This document shows, in pieces, positions 42,236 to 50,033 of a stretch of DNA of 64,000 nucleotides. The stretch is from Oscillospiraceae bacterium (GTDB lineage: Bacteria > Bacillota > Clostridia > Oscillospirales > Ruminococcaceae), in assembly GCA_017435565.1 (NCBI GenBank), contig JAFSEU010000023.1, positions 1 through 64,000 of the forward strand. The letters are read 5' to 3'. Positions within the stretch are counted from its first letter, which is position 1. The number at the start of each line of letters is the position of its first letter. The notes under the pieces are model-generated. The model was not told the origin of the DNA. It saw nothing but the letters and a program-made list of their open reading frames with translations, and made no database searches. A program made the position numbers and the translations under genes.

Positions 42236-43258
42236 ATGAAAAAAATCAATCTTAATAAATTGAAAGAGCTTTTTGCGTATATTTCAGAAAAAAGCTCACT
42301 GTTTCTGCCGATAGAATCTGCCAATAGTATAAATTTCGGGATGTATGACGAAAAGGCAAAGGTGCGTCTTGATGTTTTAAAAACATCAAAATCTCCGAAG
42401 GATCTGTTCTTTCCGCAGAGCGAAACGCTTTATTCCTGCCAGAGTGCAAAGGGAAAAATTTCAATAGAGCCACAGGCTTTGCAAAACGATGAATTTGTGG
42501 TTTTTGGTATGAAAAACTGCGATTTTGCGGCGCTTGAAATTCTTGATAAGGTTTTCCTTTCCGAGCCTGTTGATACATTTTATAAGGCACGCAGAGATAA
42601 TGCCACAATTGTAACGCTTGCCTGCGCAAGACCTTCCGAAAGCTGCTTCTGCAAGGCTTATGGTATAGATTGCGCACAAGGCGCAGGCGATGTATCTGCG
42701 TGGATTATCGGCGAATATTTCTATTGGTGCGCAAATACTCAAAAAGGCGTTGCTCTTTTGGAAAAAACAGCACATCTTTTTGAAGATGCCGATGAGGCGG
42801 ATGTTGAAAGCGCCAAGGCGCAGATTCGTGATATTGTTGCAAAAATGCCGCTTATGTCGCTTGATTTGAAAAACTGGGGCAAGGGCAAAACTGCCGAAAA
42901 GTTTGATTCGCCCTTGTGGGATGAGCTTTATAAGCCCTGCCTTGCGTGCGGAACCTGCACTTTTGTGTGCCCTACCTGCCAGTGCTATGATATTAAGGAT
43001 TATAAAGCAGGCGAAAAAGTTGTGCGTTATCGCTGCTGGGATTCGTGTATGTATTCCGATTTTACAATGATGGCGCACGGCAACAACCGTACAAGCCAGA
43101 TGCAGCGCTTCAGACAGCGCTTTATGCACAAGCTTGTGTATTTTCCTGATAATAACGATGGCGTTTTCTCGTGCACAGGCTGCGGCAGATGCGTTGACAA
43201 ATGCCCTGCATCATTAAATATAGTCAAAGTCATAAAGGCATTTGACAAGGAGGCGTGA
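42236..43258 (+). CDS. Flx-type 4Fe-4S subunit (FlxB/FlxC group), AsrA-like
   Basis: 340 residues from the ATG at 42236 (GGTGA upstream). It resembles anaerobic sulfite reductase subunit A and hydrogenase beta-type proteins: an N-terminal alpha/beta domain with Cys95 and the cluster CARPSESCFC, then two ferredoxin motifs, Cys235/238/241/245 and Cys313/316/319/323, separated by a conserved 'YRCWDSCMYSDFTMMAHG' block. AsrA-like proteins pass electrons between an NAD(P)H/FAD subunit and a partner, matching the next gene. No siroheme sulfite reductase catalytic subunit is present, so this is not an asr operon. Confidence 0.86.
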   Translation: MKKINLNKLKELFAYISEKSSLFLPIESANSINFGMYDEKAKVRLDVLKTSKSPKDLFFPQSETLYSCQSAKGKISIEPQALQNDEFVVFGMKNCDFAALEILDKVFLSEPVDTFYKARRDNATIVTLACARPSESCFCKAYGIDCAQGAGDVSAWIIGEYFYWCANTQKGVALLEKTAHLFEDADEADVESAKAQIRDIVAKMPLMSLDLKNWGKGKTAEKFDSPLWDELYKPCLACGTCTFVCPTCQCYDIKDYKAGEKVVRYRCWDSCMYSDFTMMAHGNNRTSQMQRFRQRFMHKLVYFPDNNDGVFSCTGCGRCVDKCPASLNIVKVIKAFDKEA

Positions 43259-43260
43259 AA

Positions 43261-44115
43261 ATGAGCGAATGTACTTGTCATAAGGATTATAAGCTTGATA
43301 CTTTAGTGCCGCAAATCGGCGTGATAACAGATATTACAGACGAAACACCCGATGTAAAAACCTTTAAGGTGCAAGCTCTGGGCGGCGGCAAGCTTTTTGA
43401 GCATATGCCCGGACAATGCGCAATGCTTTGCGTGCCGGGAATAAGCGAAGCTATGTTTTCGATAACTTCTTCGCCCACAAATAAAGAATATCAGGAATTC
43501 AGCATAAAAAAATGCGGCAGTCTTACAAATTATCTGCATGAGATGAACGTTGGCGACCAGATTGCAGTACGTGGACCTTACGGAAATCATTTTCCCGTGG
43601 AAGATGAGCTTTTGTCAAAGGATTTGCTTTTTATTGCAGGCGGTATCGGTCTTGCACCCTTGCGCAGTGTGATAAACTATGTTCTGGATAACAGAGAAAA
43701 ATACGGCAAGGTTGATATACTTTACGGCTCACGCTCAAAGCAGGACCTTGTAAAACTGCAGGAAATTGAAACTGTATGGAAAAATGCAAAGGATGTTGAC
43801 GTTCACCTGACTATTGATAATCCGCAGGATGACTGGGATGGTCATGTTGGATTTGTTCCGAGTTATCTTGAAGAGCTTGCGTTTTCAAATGACAGAACCG
43901 TGCTTGTCTGCGGACCGCCCGTTATGATAAAGTTTGTTCTGCAATCGCTGAAGAAAATGGGCTTTAGCGATGATAAAATCTATACCACATTTGAACTCAG
44001 AATGAAATGCGGAATAGGTAAATGCGGAAGATGTAACATCGGTTCAAAATATGTCTGCAAGGACGGACCTGTTTTCAGAAACGATGAAATCGAAGAATTA
44101 CCGAATGAATATTAA
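43261..44115 (+). CDS. flxA: FlxA-like NAD(P)H:FAD oxidoreductase subunit
   Basis: 284 residues from the ATG at 43261, with GGAGGC six bases upstream. It is a ferredoxin-reductase-type protein: an FAD barrel (MFSITSSPT around 65-73), a pyridine-nucleotide domain with GGIGLAPLRS (127-136) and VCGPPVM, and a C-terminal [2Fe-2S] motif (Cys250, 255, 258, 266). AsrB and dihydroorotate dehydrogenase PyrK are relatives. In the D. vulgaris HdrABC-FlxABCD complex FlxA is the NAD(P)H entry point. The choice between NADH and NADPH cannot be made from sequence. It completes the Flx set, 15 bases before the fumarate-reductase iron-sulfur gene. Confidence 0.9.
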   Translation: MSECTCHKDYKLDTLVPQIGVITDITDETPDVKTFKVQALGGGKLFEHMPGQCAMLCVPGISEAMFSITSSPTNKEYQEFSIKKCGSLTNYLHEMNVGDQIAVRGPYGNHFPVEDELLSKDLLFIAGGIGLAPLRSVINYVLDNREKYGKVDILYGSRSKQDLVKLQEIETVWKNAKDVDVHLTIDNPQDDWDGHVGFVPSYLEELAFSNDRTVLVCGPPVMIKFVLQSLKKMGFSDDKIYTTFELRMKCGIGKCGRCNIGSKYVCKDGPVFRNDEIEELPNEY

Positions 44116-44130
44116 AGGAGAACCGTAAAT

Positions 44131-44805
44131 ATGGCTGATATGGTAAATGTGTTCTTTTTCGGAAAAAAATACAGCGTTCCCGCTGATATGACAGTTATGA
44201 CGGCGATGGAATACGCAGGTTATACCTTAAAAAGAGGCTGCGGATGCCGCCACGGCTTTTGCGGTGCGTGCGCTACAATTTACAGAATAAAGGGCGATAA
44301 CGAGCTTAAAACCTGTCTTGCCTGCCAGAAGCAGGTTGAAGACGGTATGTATGTTGCAAGCATCCCGTTTTTTCCCACAGATAAAAGAGCTTATGATATA
44401 AATCAAATCAAGCCTACACAGCAGATTATGATGGAGCTTTATCCCGAAATTTACAGCTGTATCGGCTGCAATGCCTGCACAAATGCCTGCACACAAAAGC
44501 TTGATGTTATGCATTATATTGCATATGCCCAGCGAGGCGAGTTTGAAAAGTGCGCTGAAGAATCCTTTGACTGCGTGGGCTGTGGCTGCTGTTCGGTGCG
44601 CTGCCCTGCAGGTATTTCTCACCCTATGGTAGGTGTGCTTGCAAGAAGACTTACAGGAAAATATTTAGCCCCCGAAACCTTGCACCTTAAAGATCGTGTA
44701 GAGCAGGTAAACAGCGGCGCTTTTGATGAGCTTATCGAGCAGGTTATGCAAAAGCCCATTACCGAAATGAAAGAGCTTTATAACAACAGAGATATAGAGA
44801 AATAA
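44131..44805 (+). CDS. Fumarate reductase-type iron-sulfur subunit, soluble (TfrB N-half-like)
   Basis: 224 residues. A plant-type [2Fe-2S] site (Cys39, 44, 47, 62; CRHGFCGAC) is followed by two complete four-cysteine ferredoxin motifs, Cys110/113/116/120 and Cys148/151/154/158. Ordinary succinate dehydrogenase or fumarate reductase B subunits have one [4Fe-4S] and one [3Fe-4S]; here the motifs predict two [4Fe-4S], as in the front half of methanogen TfrB. There is no CCG domain attached; that domain is supplied separately by hdrB in the same operon. It should wire electrons to the flavoprotein coded next. No frdC/frdD or sdhC membrane anchor exists in the operon. Confidence 0.9.
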   Translation: MADMVNVFFFGKKYSVPADMTVMTAMEYAGYTLKRGCGCRHGFCGACATIYRIKGDNELKTCLACQKQVEDGMYVASIPFFPTDKRAYDINQIKPTQQIMMELYPEIYSCIGCNACTNACTQKLDVMHYIAYAQRGEFEKCAEESFDCVGCGCCSVRCPAGISHPMVGVLARRLTGKYLAPETLHLKDRVEQVNSGAFDELIEQVMQKPITEMKELYNNRDIEK

Positions 44806-44822
44806 GGAAAGGGGGAGAGAAT

Positions 44823-46424
44823 ATGTTTACTCAGACAATGCTTGAATCAATCAAAAAAGTCGAAAGCACAAGATCGGCACGAATCGGCGCTGTGCTTGAA
44901 AGAATGAGCGCAAAAGAGAAGGAAGAGCTTTTAAAGGCATATCACCCCGATCATCGTGAAGATGGCTTTGATACTATAAAAATCGGGCCGAATGCAGGTC
45001 AGAAGGCACCTTGCGAGCTTGTAAAGCTCCTTCATTCAAACAGCCGTATTTTAAATGAAAATATCGACCTTTCCAAAATTGATTATGACGTTGATGTTCT
45101 TGTAATAGGCGGAGGCGGTGCCGGTGCTTCGGCTGCAATTGAAGCGCACAACGCAGGCGCTGATGTTATGATTGTTACAAAGCTGCGAATAGGCGATGCC
45201 AACACTATGATGGCAGAAGGCGGAATTCAGGCGGCTGACAAGCCCAACGATTCTCCCGTGCAGCATTATATAGATGCATTCGGCGGCGGCCATTTTGCCG
45301 CAAGACCCGAATTGCTCAGAAGACTTGTAATGGAAGCTCCCGATGCAATTGCATGGCTCAATTCCCTGGGCGTTATGTTCGATAAGGATGAAAACGGCGA
45401 TATGGTAACAACCCATGGCGGCGGAACTTCCAGAAAGAGAATGCACGCCTGCAAGGATTATTCAGGCGCAGAAATTATGCGCAATCTGCGTGATGAAGTT
45501 TTAAACAGAAAAATTCCCGTTGTTGATTTTACCTCGGCAGTAGAACTGATTATGGATGACAAGGGGCAGGCGGCAGGTGCTGTTCTGCTTAATATGGAAA
45601 CAGGGGATTATCTGGTAGCACGCGCTAAAACCGTAATTATCGCAACAGGCGGTGCAGGCAGACTGCACTACCAGAATTTCCCCACATCAAATCACTATGG
45701 TGCCACAGCTGATGGACTTGTTCTCGGCTATCGTGCAGGTGCCCCTTTGCTTTATCAGGATACCATTCAGTATCATCCCACAGGTGTGGCTTATCCTTCA
45801 CAGCTTTTCGGAGCGCTTGTTACTGAAAAGGTACGTTCGCTTGGCGCTATGCTTGTAAATGTCAACGGGCAGGCATTTATGCATCCGCTTGAAACACGAG
45901 ATGTTGCGGCAGCCGCAATCATCCGTGAATGCTCTGACAGAAAATTGGGCGTAAATACACCTCTTGGAAGCGGAGTCTGGCTTGATACCCCGATGATTGA
46001 GATTATAGGCGGAGAAGGCACAATTGAAAAGCGTATTCCTGCAATGCTTAGAATGTATATGAATTATGGCATTGATATGCGTAAAGTCCCGATTCTTGTT
46101 TATCCTACTCTTCATTATCAGAACGGCGGACTTGAAATCAACGGCGAAGGCTTTACGAATACAATACCCAATCTGCTTGTTGCAGGCGAGGCCGTAGGCG
46201 GAATTCACGGAAGAAACCGTCTTATGGGCAATTCTCTGCTTGATATTATTGTTTTCGGAAGAAACGCAGGCAAAAAGGCAAGCGCAAAGGCAAAGGAAAT
46301 CACTTTGGGCAAGCTTTCTCTTTCACATCTTGAAAAATATGCAAAAGAACTTGAAGAAGCAGGTATAGCTACAGATTGTGTTTCGCCGATGCTTTTGCCC
46401 GATTATACACGCCACGAAAGATAA
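44823..46424 (+). CDS. Fumarate reductase flavoprotein subunit, soluble (TfrA-like)
   Basis: 533 residues of the SdhA/FrdA family. FAD loop GGGGAGASAA (96-105), QYHPTG (316-321), the Arg359 of ETRD, HYQNGG (431-436) and HGRNRLMGNS (462-471) cover the substrate-binding His and Arg set, so it should reduce fumarate. The His that bonds FAD covalently in membrane FrdA/SdhA is Asn127 here (GDANTMMAEGG), so FAD is probably non-covalent, as in methanogen TfrA and L-aspartate oxidase. An extra N-terminal 80 residues precede the FAD domain. Pathway logic (malate dehydrogenase, fumarase and this) points to fumarate reduction to succinate. L-aspartate oxidase is excluded by the neighbours and the iron-sulfur partner. 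Confidence 0.92.
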   Translation: MFTQTMLESIKKVESTRSARIGAVLERMSAKEKEELLKAYHPDHREDGFDTIKIGPNAGQKAPCELVKLLHSNSRILNENIDLSKIDYDVDVLVIGGGGAGASAAIEAHNAGADVMIVTKLRIGDANTMMAEGGIQAADKPNDSPVQHYIDAFGGGHFAARPELLRRLVMEAPDAIAWLNSLGVMFDKDENGDMVTTHGGGTSRKRMHACKDYSGAEIMRNLRDEVLNRKIPVVDFTSAVELIMDDKGQAAGAVLLNMETGDYLVARAKTVIIATGGAGRLHYQNFPTSNHYGATADGLVLGYRAGAPLLYQDTIQYHPTGVAYPSQLFGALVTEKVRSLGAMLVNVNGQAFMHPLETRDVAAAAIIRECSDRKLGVNTPLGSGVWLDTPMIEIIGGEGTIEKRIPAMLRMYMNYGIDMRKVPILVYPTLHYQNGGLEINGEGFTNTIPNLLVAGEAVGGIHGRNRLMGNSLLDIIVFGRNAGKKASAKAKEITLGKLSLSHLEKYAKELEEAGIATDCVSPMLLPDYTRHER

Positions 46425-46444
46425 GGATTGAAGGTGTAAAAAAT

Positions 46445-47287
46445 ATGCGTGAAATAAATACAGCACTTATTACCGATACAGTAGAAAAGCTTTGCATTGA
46501 AGCAAACCTTCATCTGCCATGCGATGTTAAATGTGCAATAAAAAAGTGCAGAGAATGTGAAGATGGCAACCTTGCAAAGAATATCTTAGATGATATTATA
46601 AGAAATTATGAAATTGCAGATGCAGAAAATGTTCCGATTTGTCAGGATACGGGAATGGCTTGTGTATTTTTGGAAATCGGTCAGGATGTGCACATTGTCG
46701 GCGGTGATTTGTATGAAGCAATTCACGAAGGTGTTCGCAGGGGCTATACAAACGGATATCTTCGCAAGTCCGTAGTTAAAGACCCTGTTCGCCGTGGAAA
46801 CACGGGCGACAACACACCTGCAATGATTTATGTCGATATAGTTCCCGGTGAAAATATCAGAATCACAGTAGGTCCCAAGGGCTTTGGCAGTGAGAATATG
46901 AGTGCAATCCGTATGTTCAAGCCTTCGGCAGGCTTGCAGGGAATTAAGGATTTTATTCTTGAAACCGTAGAAAATGCAGGTCCCAACCCTTGCCCGCCCA
47001 TGGTTGTCGGCGTTGGAATAGGTGGTACTTTCGATAAAGCGGCGCTGCTTGCAAAAAAAGCGCTGATGCGCCCTGTTGATTCAAAAAACCCCGATCCTTT
47101 CTATGCAGAGCTTGAAGAAGAAATGCTTGAAAAAATCAACAAGCTCGGAATAGGCCCGCAGGGCTTTGGCGGCAAAACAACCGCTATAGGTCTTAATATC
47201 GAAACGTTACCCACACACATTGCAGGAATGCCCTGTGCTATAAATATAAATTGTCACGTTACACGTCACAAAACGGAGGTGCTCTGA
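46445..47287 (+). CDS. Class I fumarase alpha subunit
   Basis: 280 residues from the ATG at 46445 (GAAGGTG upstream). It is the N-terminal half of class I, oxygen-labile [4Fe-4S] fumarases, with likely cluster cysteines Cys66 (ICQDTGMAC), Cys183 (NPCPPMVVGVGIGG) and Cys270. It interconverts malate and fumarate with the beta subunit coded next. L-tartrate dehydratase alpha is a close relative; the malate dehydrogenase and fumarate reductase in the same operon favour fumarase. Four bases separate it from the beta gene. Confidence 0.93.
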   Translation: MREINTALITDTVEKLCIEANLHLPCDVKCAIKKCRECEDGNLAKNILDDIIRNYEIADAENVPICQDTGMACVFLEIGQDVHIVGGDLYEAIHEGVRRGYTNGYLRKSVVKDPVRRGNTGDNTPAMIYVDIVPGENIRITVGPKGFGSENMSAIRMFKPSAGLQGIKDFILETVENAGPNPCPPMVVGVGIGGTFDKAALLAKKALMRPVDSKNPDPFYAELEEEMLEKINKLGIGPQGFGGKTTAIGLNIETLPTHIAGMPCAININCHVTRHKTEVL

Positions 47288-47290
47288 TTT

Positions 47291-47851
47291 ATGGAAAAGC
47301 ATATTAAGCTTCCGCTTACAAAAGAGCTTGCGCAAACCCTTAAAGCAGGCGACAGAGTATATCTTACGGGTGAGATTTATACCTCGCGTGATGCAGGCCA
47401 CAAGCGTATGTGCGAGGCGCTGGCTTCAGGCGAAAAGCTACCTTTTGATCCTGAAAATGCAACAATATACTATGTTGGTCCCACACCTGCAAAGCCGGGT
47501 GAGGTAATCGGTTCGGCAGGCCCCACAACAAGCGGCAGAATGGATGCTTATGCCCCGACAATGATGTCTGTGGGAGCAAGAGGAATGATCGGCAAGGGCG
47601 CACGTCTGCCTGAAGTTGTTGAAGCTATGAAAGAATACAGCGGCGTGTATTTCGGCGCGATCGGCGGCGCAGGCGCTTTGCTTGCAAAGTGCATAAAAAG
47701 TGCCGAGCTTATTGCATATGAAGACCTTGGCGCCGAAGCTTTAAGAAAGCTTTATGTTGAAGAAATGCCCCTAATTGTAATTATTGATTCACAAGGCAAT
47801 AATCTTTATGAAATCGGCAGAAGCGAATATCTTACAAATGCTGAAAACTGA
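47291..47851 (+). CDS. Class I fumarase beta subunit
   Basis: 186 residues, the C-terminal half of class I fumarase. Signatures are 'YVGPTPAKPGEVIGSAGPTTSGRMD' in outline, 'MMSVGARGMIGKG' and 'FGAIGGAGALLAKCIKSA'. It forms the substrate-binding swivel domain that joins the alpha subunit. It is the last gene of the twelve-gene unit; a strong terminator follows after 11 bases. Confidence 0.94.
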   Translation: MEKHIKLPLTKELAQTLKAGDRVYLTGEIYTSRDAGHKRMCEALASGEKLPFDPENATIYYVGPTPAKPGEVIGSAGPTTSGRMDAYAPTMMSVGARGMIGKGARLPEVVEAMKEYSGVYFGAIGGAGALLAKCIKSAELIAYEDLGAEALRKLYVEEMPLIVIIDSQGNNLYEIGRSEYLTNAEN

Positions 47852-47861
47852 GCAAAAAAAC

Positions 47862-47900
47862 CAACACCTTCGGAAAAAATTCCGAAGGTGTTGTTTTTTT
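47862..47900 (+). terminator. Strong terminator closing the mdh-hdr-flx-frd-fum operon
   Basis: CAACACCTTCGGAA (47862-47875) and TTCCGAAGGTGTTG (47880-47893) form a perfect 14-bp stem followed by eight T. The A run on the other side lets it also serve the convergent flippase gene. Confidence 0.95.
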
Positions 47901-47911
47901 TGTGTATGCTT

Positions 47912-49537
47912 CTATAAACTGAATTTAAACCTGCGTTTTTTCATCAGAAAAAGCATTGCAAGATATACAATCCCCGCTGTAAAAATAGCTGCGCATATTG
48001 CATATTTTTCGGGCAAAAAGCCGATATACAGCTTTTGAGAAAATTTTGCCGCAACTGCGCATATCACACCCGAAAATACGAAGGGGAAAACAGTTTGCTT
48101 TGCGTTCAGTAGAATTCCGCACTTGGCTTTCAATGATATTGCCGAAAGAGCAAAAATCAAAACGTAGCACAAAAGTGTGGAAATTGCCGCACCGAAAACC
48201 GCTGTCTGCGGTATTGAAAGAAATATAAGATTCCCTATGAACTTGGCTCCTACGCCTGCAAGCATAATTTTTACGGGGATCATGGCGTTTGATGTTCCCT
48301 GAAGCATACTGAACATCGGCGAGGACAGGCACAGGAAAATTACGCTCAGCCCGAGATATGCCAGCGAGGTATGCGAAGCGCTTATTTCTTCGGGCCTTGA
48401 TGAATACAGAAGTGTAAGAATCTGCTGTGACATTGCCGCAATTCCGAAGGCGCAGGGTGCCGCAATCAGTGAGGTGAGTGAAATAGCCTTGTCGGATGTG
48501 TTTTGCAATGCTTTGCAGTCGCCCCTTGCAAAAGCCTTGCTTGAGGCTGACAAAACACTTTTTGAGAGCATATTTGTCACCGAAGGTACAAGATTGAAGA
48601 TGGTGATTGCAAGCCCTGAAAACGAACCGAAGATAAAGCCTGTGATATCATTAGGCGGAATTCTTTTTATAAAATCGTACCTGTCGCTGAAATATTCTGC
48701 ATTGTCTGAAATGCATTTTTCTAAAATTCGGTTTATGGTGAAAAGGTCAACAAGTGAAGTTAGGTTTGTCACGAGTGCACCTAATGCAATCGGCAGCATC
48801 ACGCTGAATACATCGCCTGCAACCCGGCGAATGGGTGCTTTTTCTTTGTGTCTTTTGTTTGTATCAGTATGCGTAGGACTTCTGAACGCAAGAAGTGATA
48901 TTGCCCCGAACAGGGTTGAAAGCGAAACGCCGGCGATTGCAAAAGCTGCCGCAAGCGATTGCGGTGTTGGGTCAAAATTTAAAAGCTGTGAAATTTTGCT
49001 GAAATACTTTATTGATATGAATGTGCCGAAAAGTCCGAGACCGAGCTTTGCAAGTGCTTCGACGACCTGCGAAACAGCTGTCGGGTACATATTCTGCCAT
49101 CCCTCGTGGTGTCCTCTTATCACCGAAGAAATGCACGCAAAGAATACGCAGGGCGAAATTGCCGCTACGGCAAGATGGGATTGCGGAGAACCGAGGATGT
49201 TTTCGGCAAAGGGCTTTGAAAAAACAAATATTATAAATGATATAAACAGGCTCGGTATTCCGAAAAAGAGCAATGAAATATTTCTGATTCTTCTTACATT
49301 GTTATAGTCGTTTTGTGCAACACTTTGTGCAGTAAGCGTTGCTACCGCTGCTCCAAGACCGTTTCCGAGGACAGCATATATCGGCAGAAAAATTCCGTAC
49401 GCGCATGAAAAGTATCCCATTGCCGTTCCGCCGAGCATATTCGTAAGCGGAATTTTAAAAAGTGCTCCAATGATTTTTACCAGTGTTGCGGATATCAGCA
49501 GCAGTACTGACCCGAAAAGAAAGCTCTGCTTTTTCAT
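47912..49537 (-). CDS. SpoVB/MurJ-family lipid flippase
   Basis: 541 residues with about 14 membrane segments across the length, the MOP superfamily pattern. The start 'SFLFGSVLLLISATLVKIIGALFKIPLTNMLG' and the 'AAVATLTAQSVA' block match SpoVB-type polysaccharide biosynthesis proteins, which move lipid-linked wall precursors across the membrane. SpoVB acts in cortex synthesis; paralogues serve vegetative growth. With sporulation genes nearby at 55-59 kb, SpoVB is plausible, but the sequence alone does not separate it from its paralogues. Confidence 0.86.
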   Translation of the reverse strand: MKKQSFLFGSVLLLISATLVKIIGALFKIPLTNMLGGTAMGYFSCAYGIFLPIYAVLGNGLGAAVATLTAQSVAQNDYNNVRRIRNISLLFFGIPSLFISFIIFVFSKPFAENILGSPQSHLAVAAISPCVFFACISSVIRGHHEGWQNMYPTAVSQVVEALAKLGLGLFGTFISIKYFSKISQLLNFDPTPQSLAAAFAIAGVSLSTLFGAISLLAFRSPTHTDTNKRHKEKAPIRRVAGDVFSVMLPIALGALVTNLTSLVDLFTINRILEKCISDNAEYFSDRYDFIKRIPPNDITGFIFGSFSGLAITIFNLVPSVTNMLSKSVLSASSKAFARGDCKALQNTSDKAISLTSLIAAPCAFGIAAMSQQILTLLYSSRPEEISASHTSLAYLGLSVIFLCLSSPMFSMLQGTSNAMIPVKIMLAGVGAKFIGNLIFLSIPQTAVFGAAISTLLCYVLIFALSAISLKAKCGILLNAKQTVFPFVFSGVICAVAAKFSQKLYIGFLPEKYAICAAIFTAGIVYLAMLFLMKKRRFKFSL

Positions 49538-49568
49538 TTTTTATCTCCTTGTTTGTGTTTTGGGTGAC

Positions 49569-49597
49569 TTGATTAAAAAATATATATGATGTATAAT
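49569..49597 (+). promoter_or_regulatory. Promoter of the small membrane protein gene
   Basis: TTGATT (49569-49574) and TATAAT (49592-49597) are 17 bases apart. Confidence 0.72.
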
Positions 49598-49625
49598 GAA
49601 ATCGGATTTGTAAGGGGGAGTTTGC

Positions 49626-49919
49626 GTGAAAAAGATAAAGAAAAAATTGCCGTTTATAATTTTTGTGCTCTGTTTTTTGCCATATGTACTCATTCTCGCA
49701 ATGAGCGTATATTACGCCTTTGCAGGTTATGAAATAAGAACGTTTGTGACAGGTGAGCACATAGAAACATTTTACGGCCTTGAAGCTTTTTGCAGGTGTG
49801 CAACAGCGGCATTTGCAATTTTATGGTATGTTTGGATAATTCCTCTGTGTCTTATATATCAGGCGGTTTATCTTTTTGTGCGTTTTTATTTGTGTGATAA
49901 AATGAAAAACAGCGATTAA
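49626..49919 (+). CDS. Small two-helix membrane protein, unknown
   Basis: 97 residues starting with GTG at 49626 (AAGGGGGAG six bases upstream). Two hydrophobic segments (about 8-31 and 58-85) flank an extracytoplasmic stretch; the N-terminus is strongly basic. No family is recognised. A consensus promoter and a good ribosome site make the gene real. It is a separate unit between the flippase and the aminotransferase. Confidence 0.72.
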   Translation: MKKIKKKLPFIIFVLCFLPYVLILAMSVYYAFAGYEIRTFVTGEHIETFYGLEAFCRCATAAFAILWYVWIIPLCLIYQAVYLFVRFYLCDKMKNSD

Positions 49920-49923
49920 AATC

Positions 49924-49952
49924 TTGCTATTTTAAAATAAATATGCTATAAT
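49924..49952 (+). promoter_or_regulatory. Promoter of the aminotransferase-trpS operon
   Basis: TTGCTA (49924-49929) and TATAAT (49947-49952) are 17 bases apart. Confidence 0.7.
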
Positions 49953-50033
49953 GTATTGAACTTAAAAGCTCTTTTGCGCTTTTTTATGATATGATTACTA
50001 CTATATATATGCAACGAAAGGAAATTTAAAGCT

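Noticed and set aside
42461-43129. 222-codon minus-strand frame opposite the AsrA-like gene
   Set aside because: Shadow of a gene with clear ferredoxin motifs.
41244-43258. Anaerobic sulfite reductase (asr) operon
   Set aside because: AsrA- and AsrB-like subunits occur, but the siroheme catalytic subunit is missing and the context is Hdr plus fumarate reductase.
44823-46424. L-aspartate oxidase (nadB)
   Set aside because: It shares the non-covalent FAD pattern, but the iron-sulfur partner, fumarase and malate dehydrogenase in the same operon and the absence of nadA/nadC argue for fumarate reductase.
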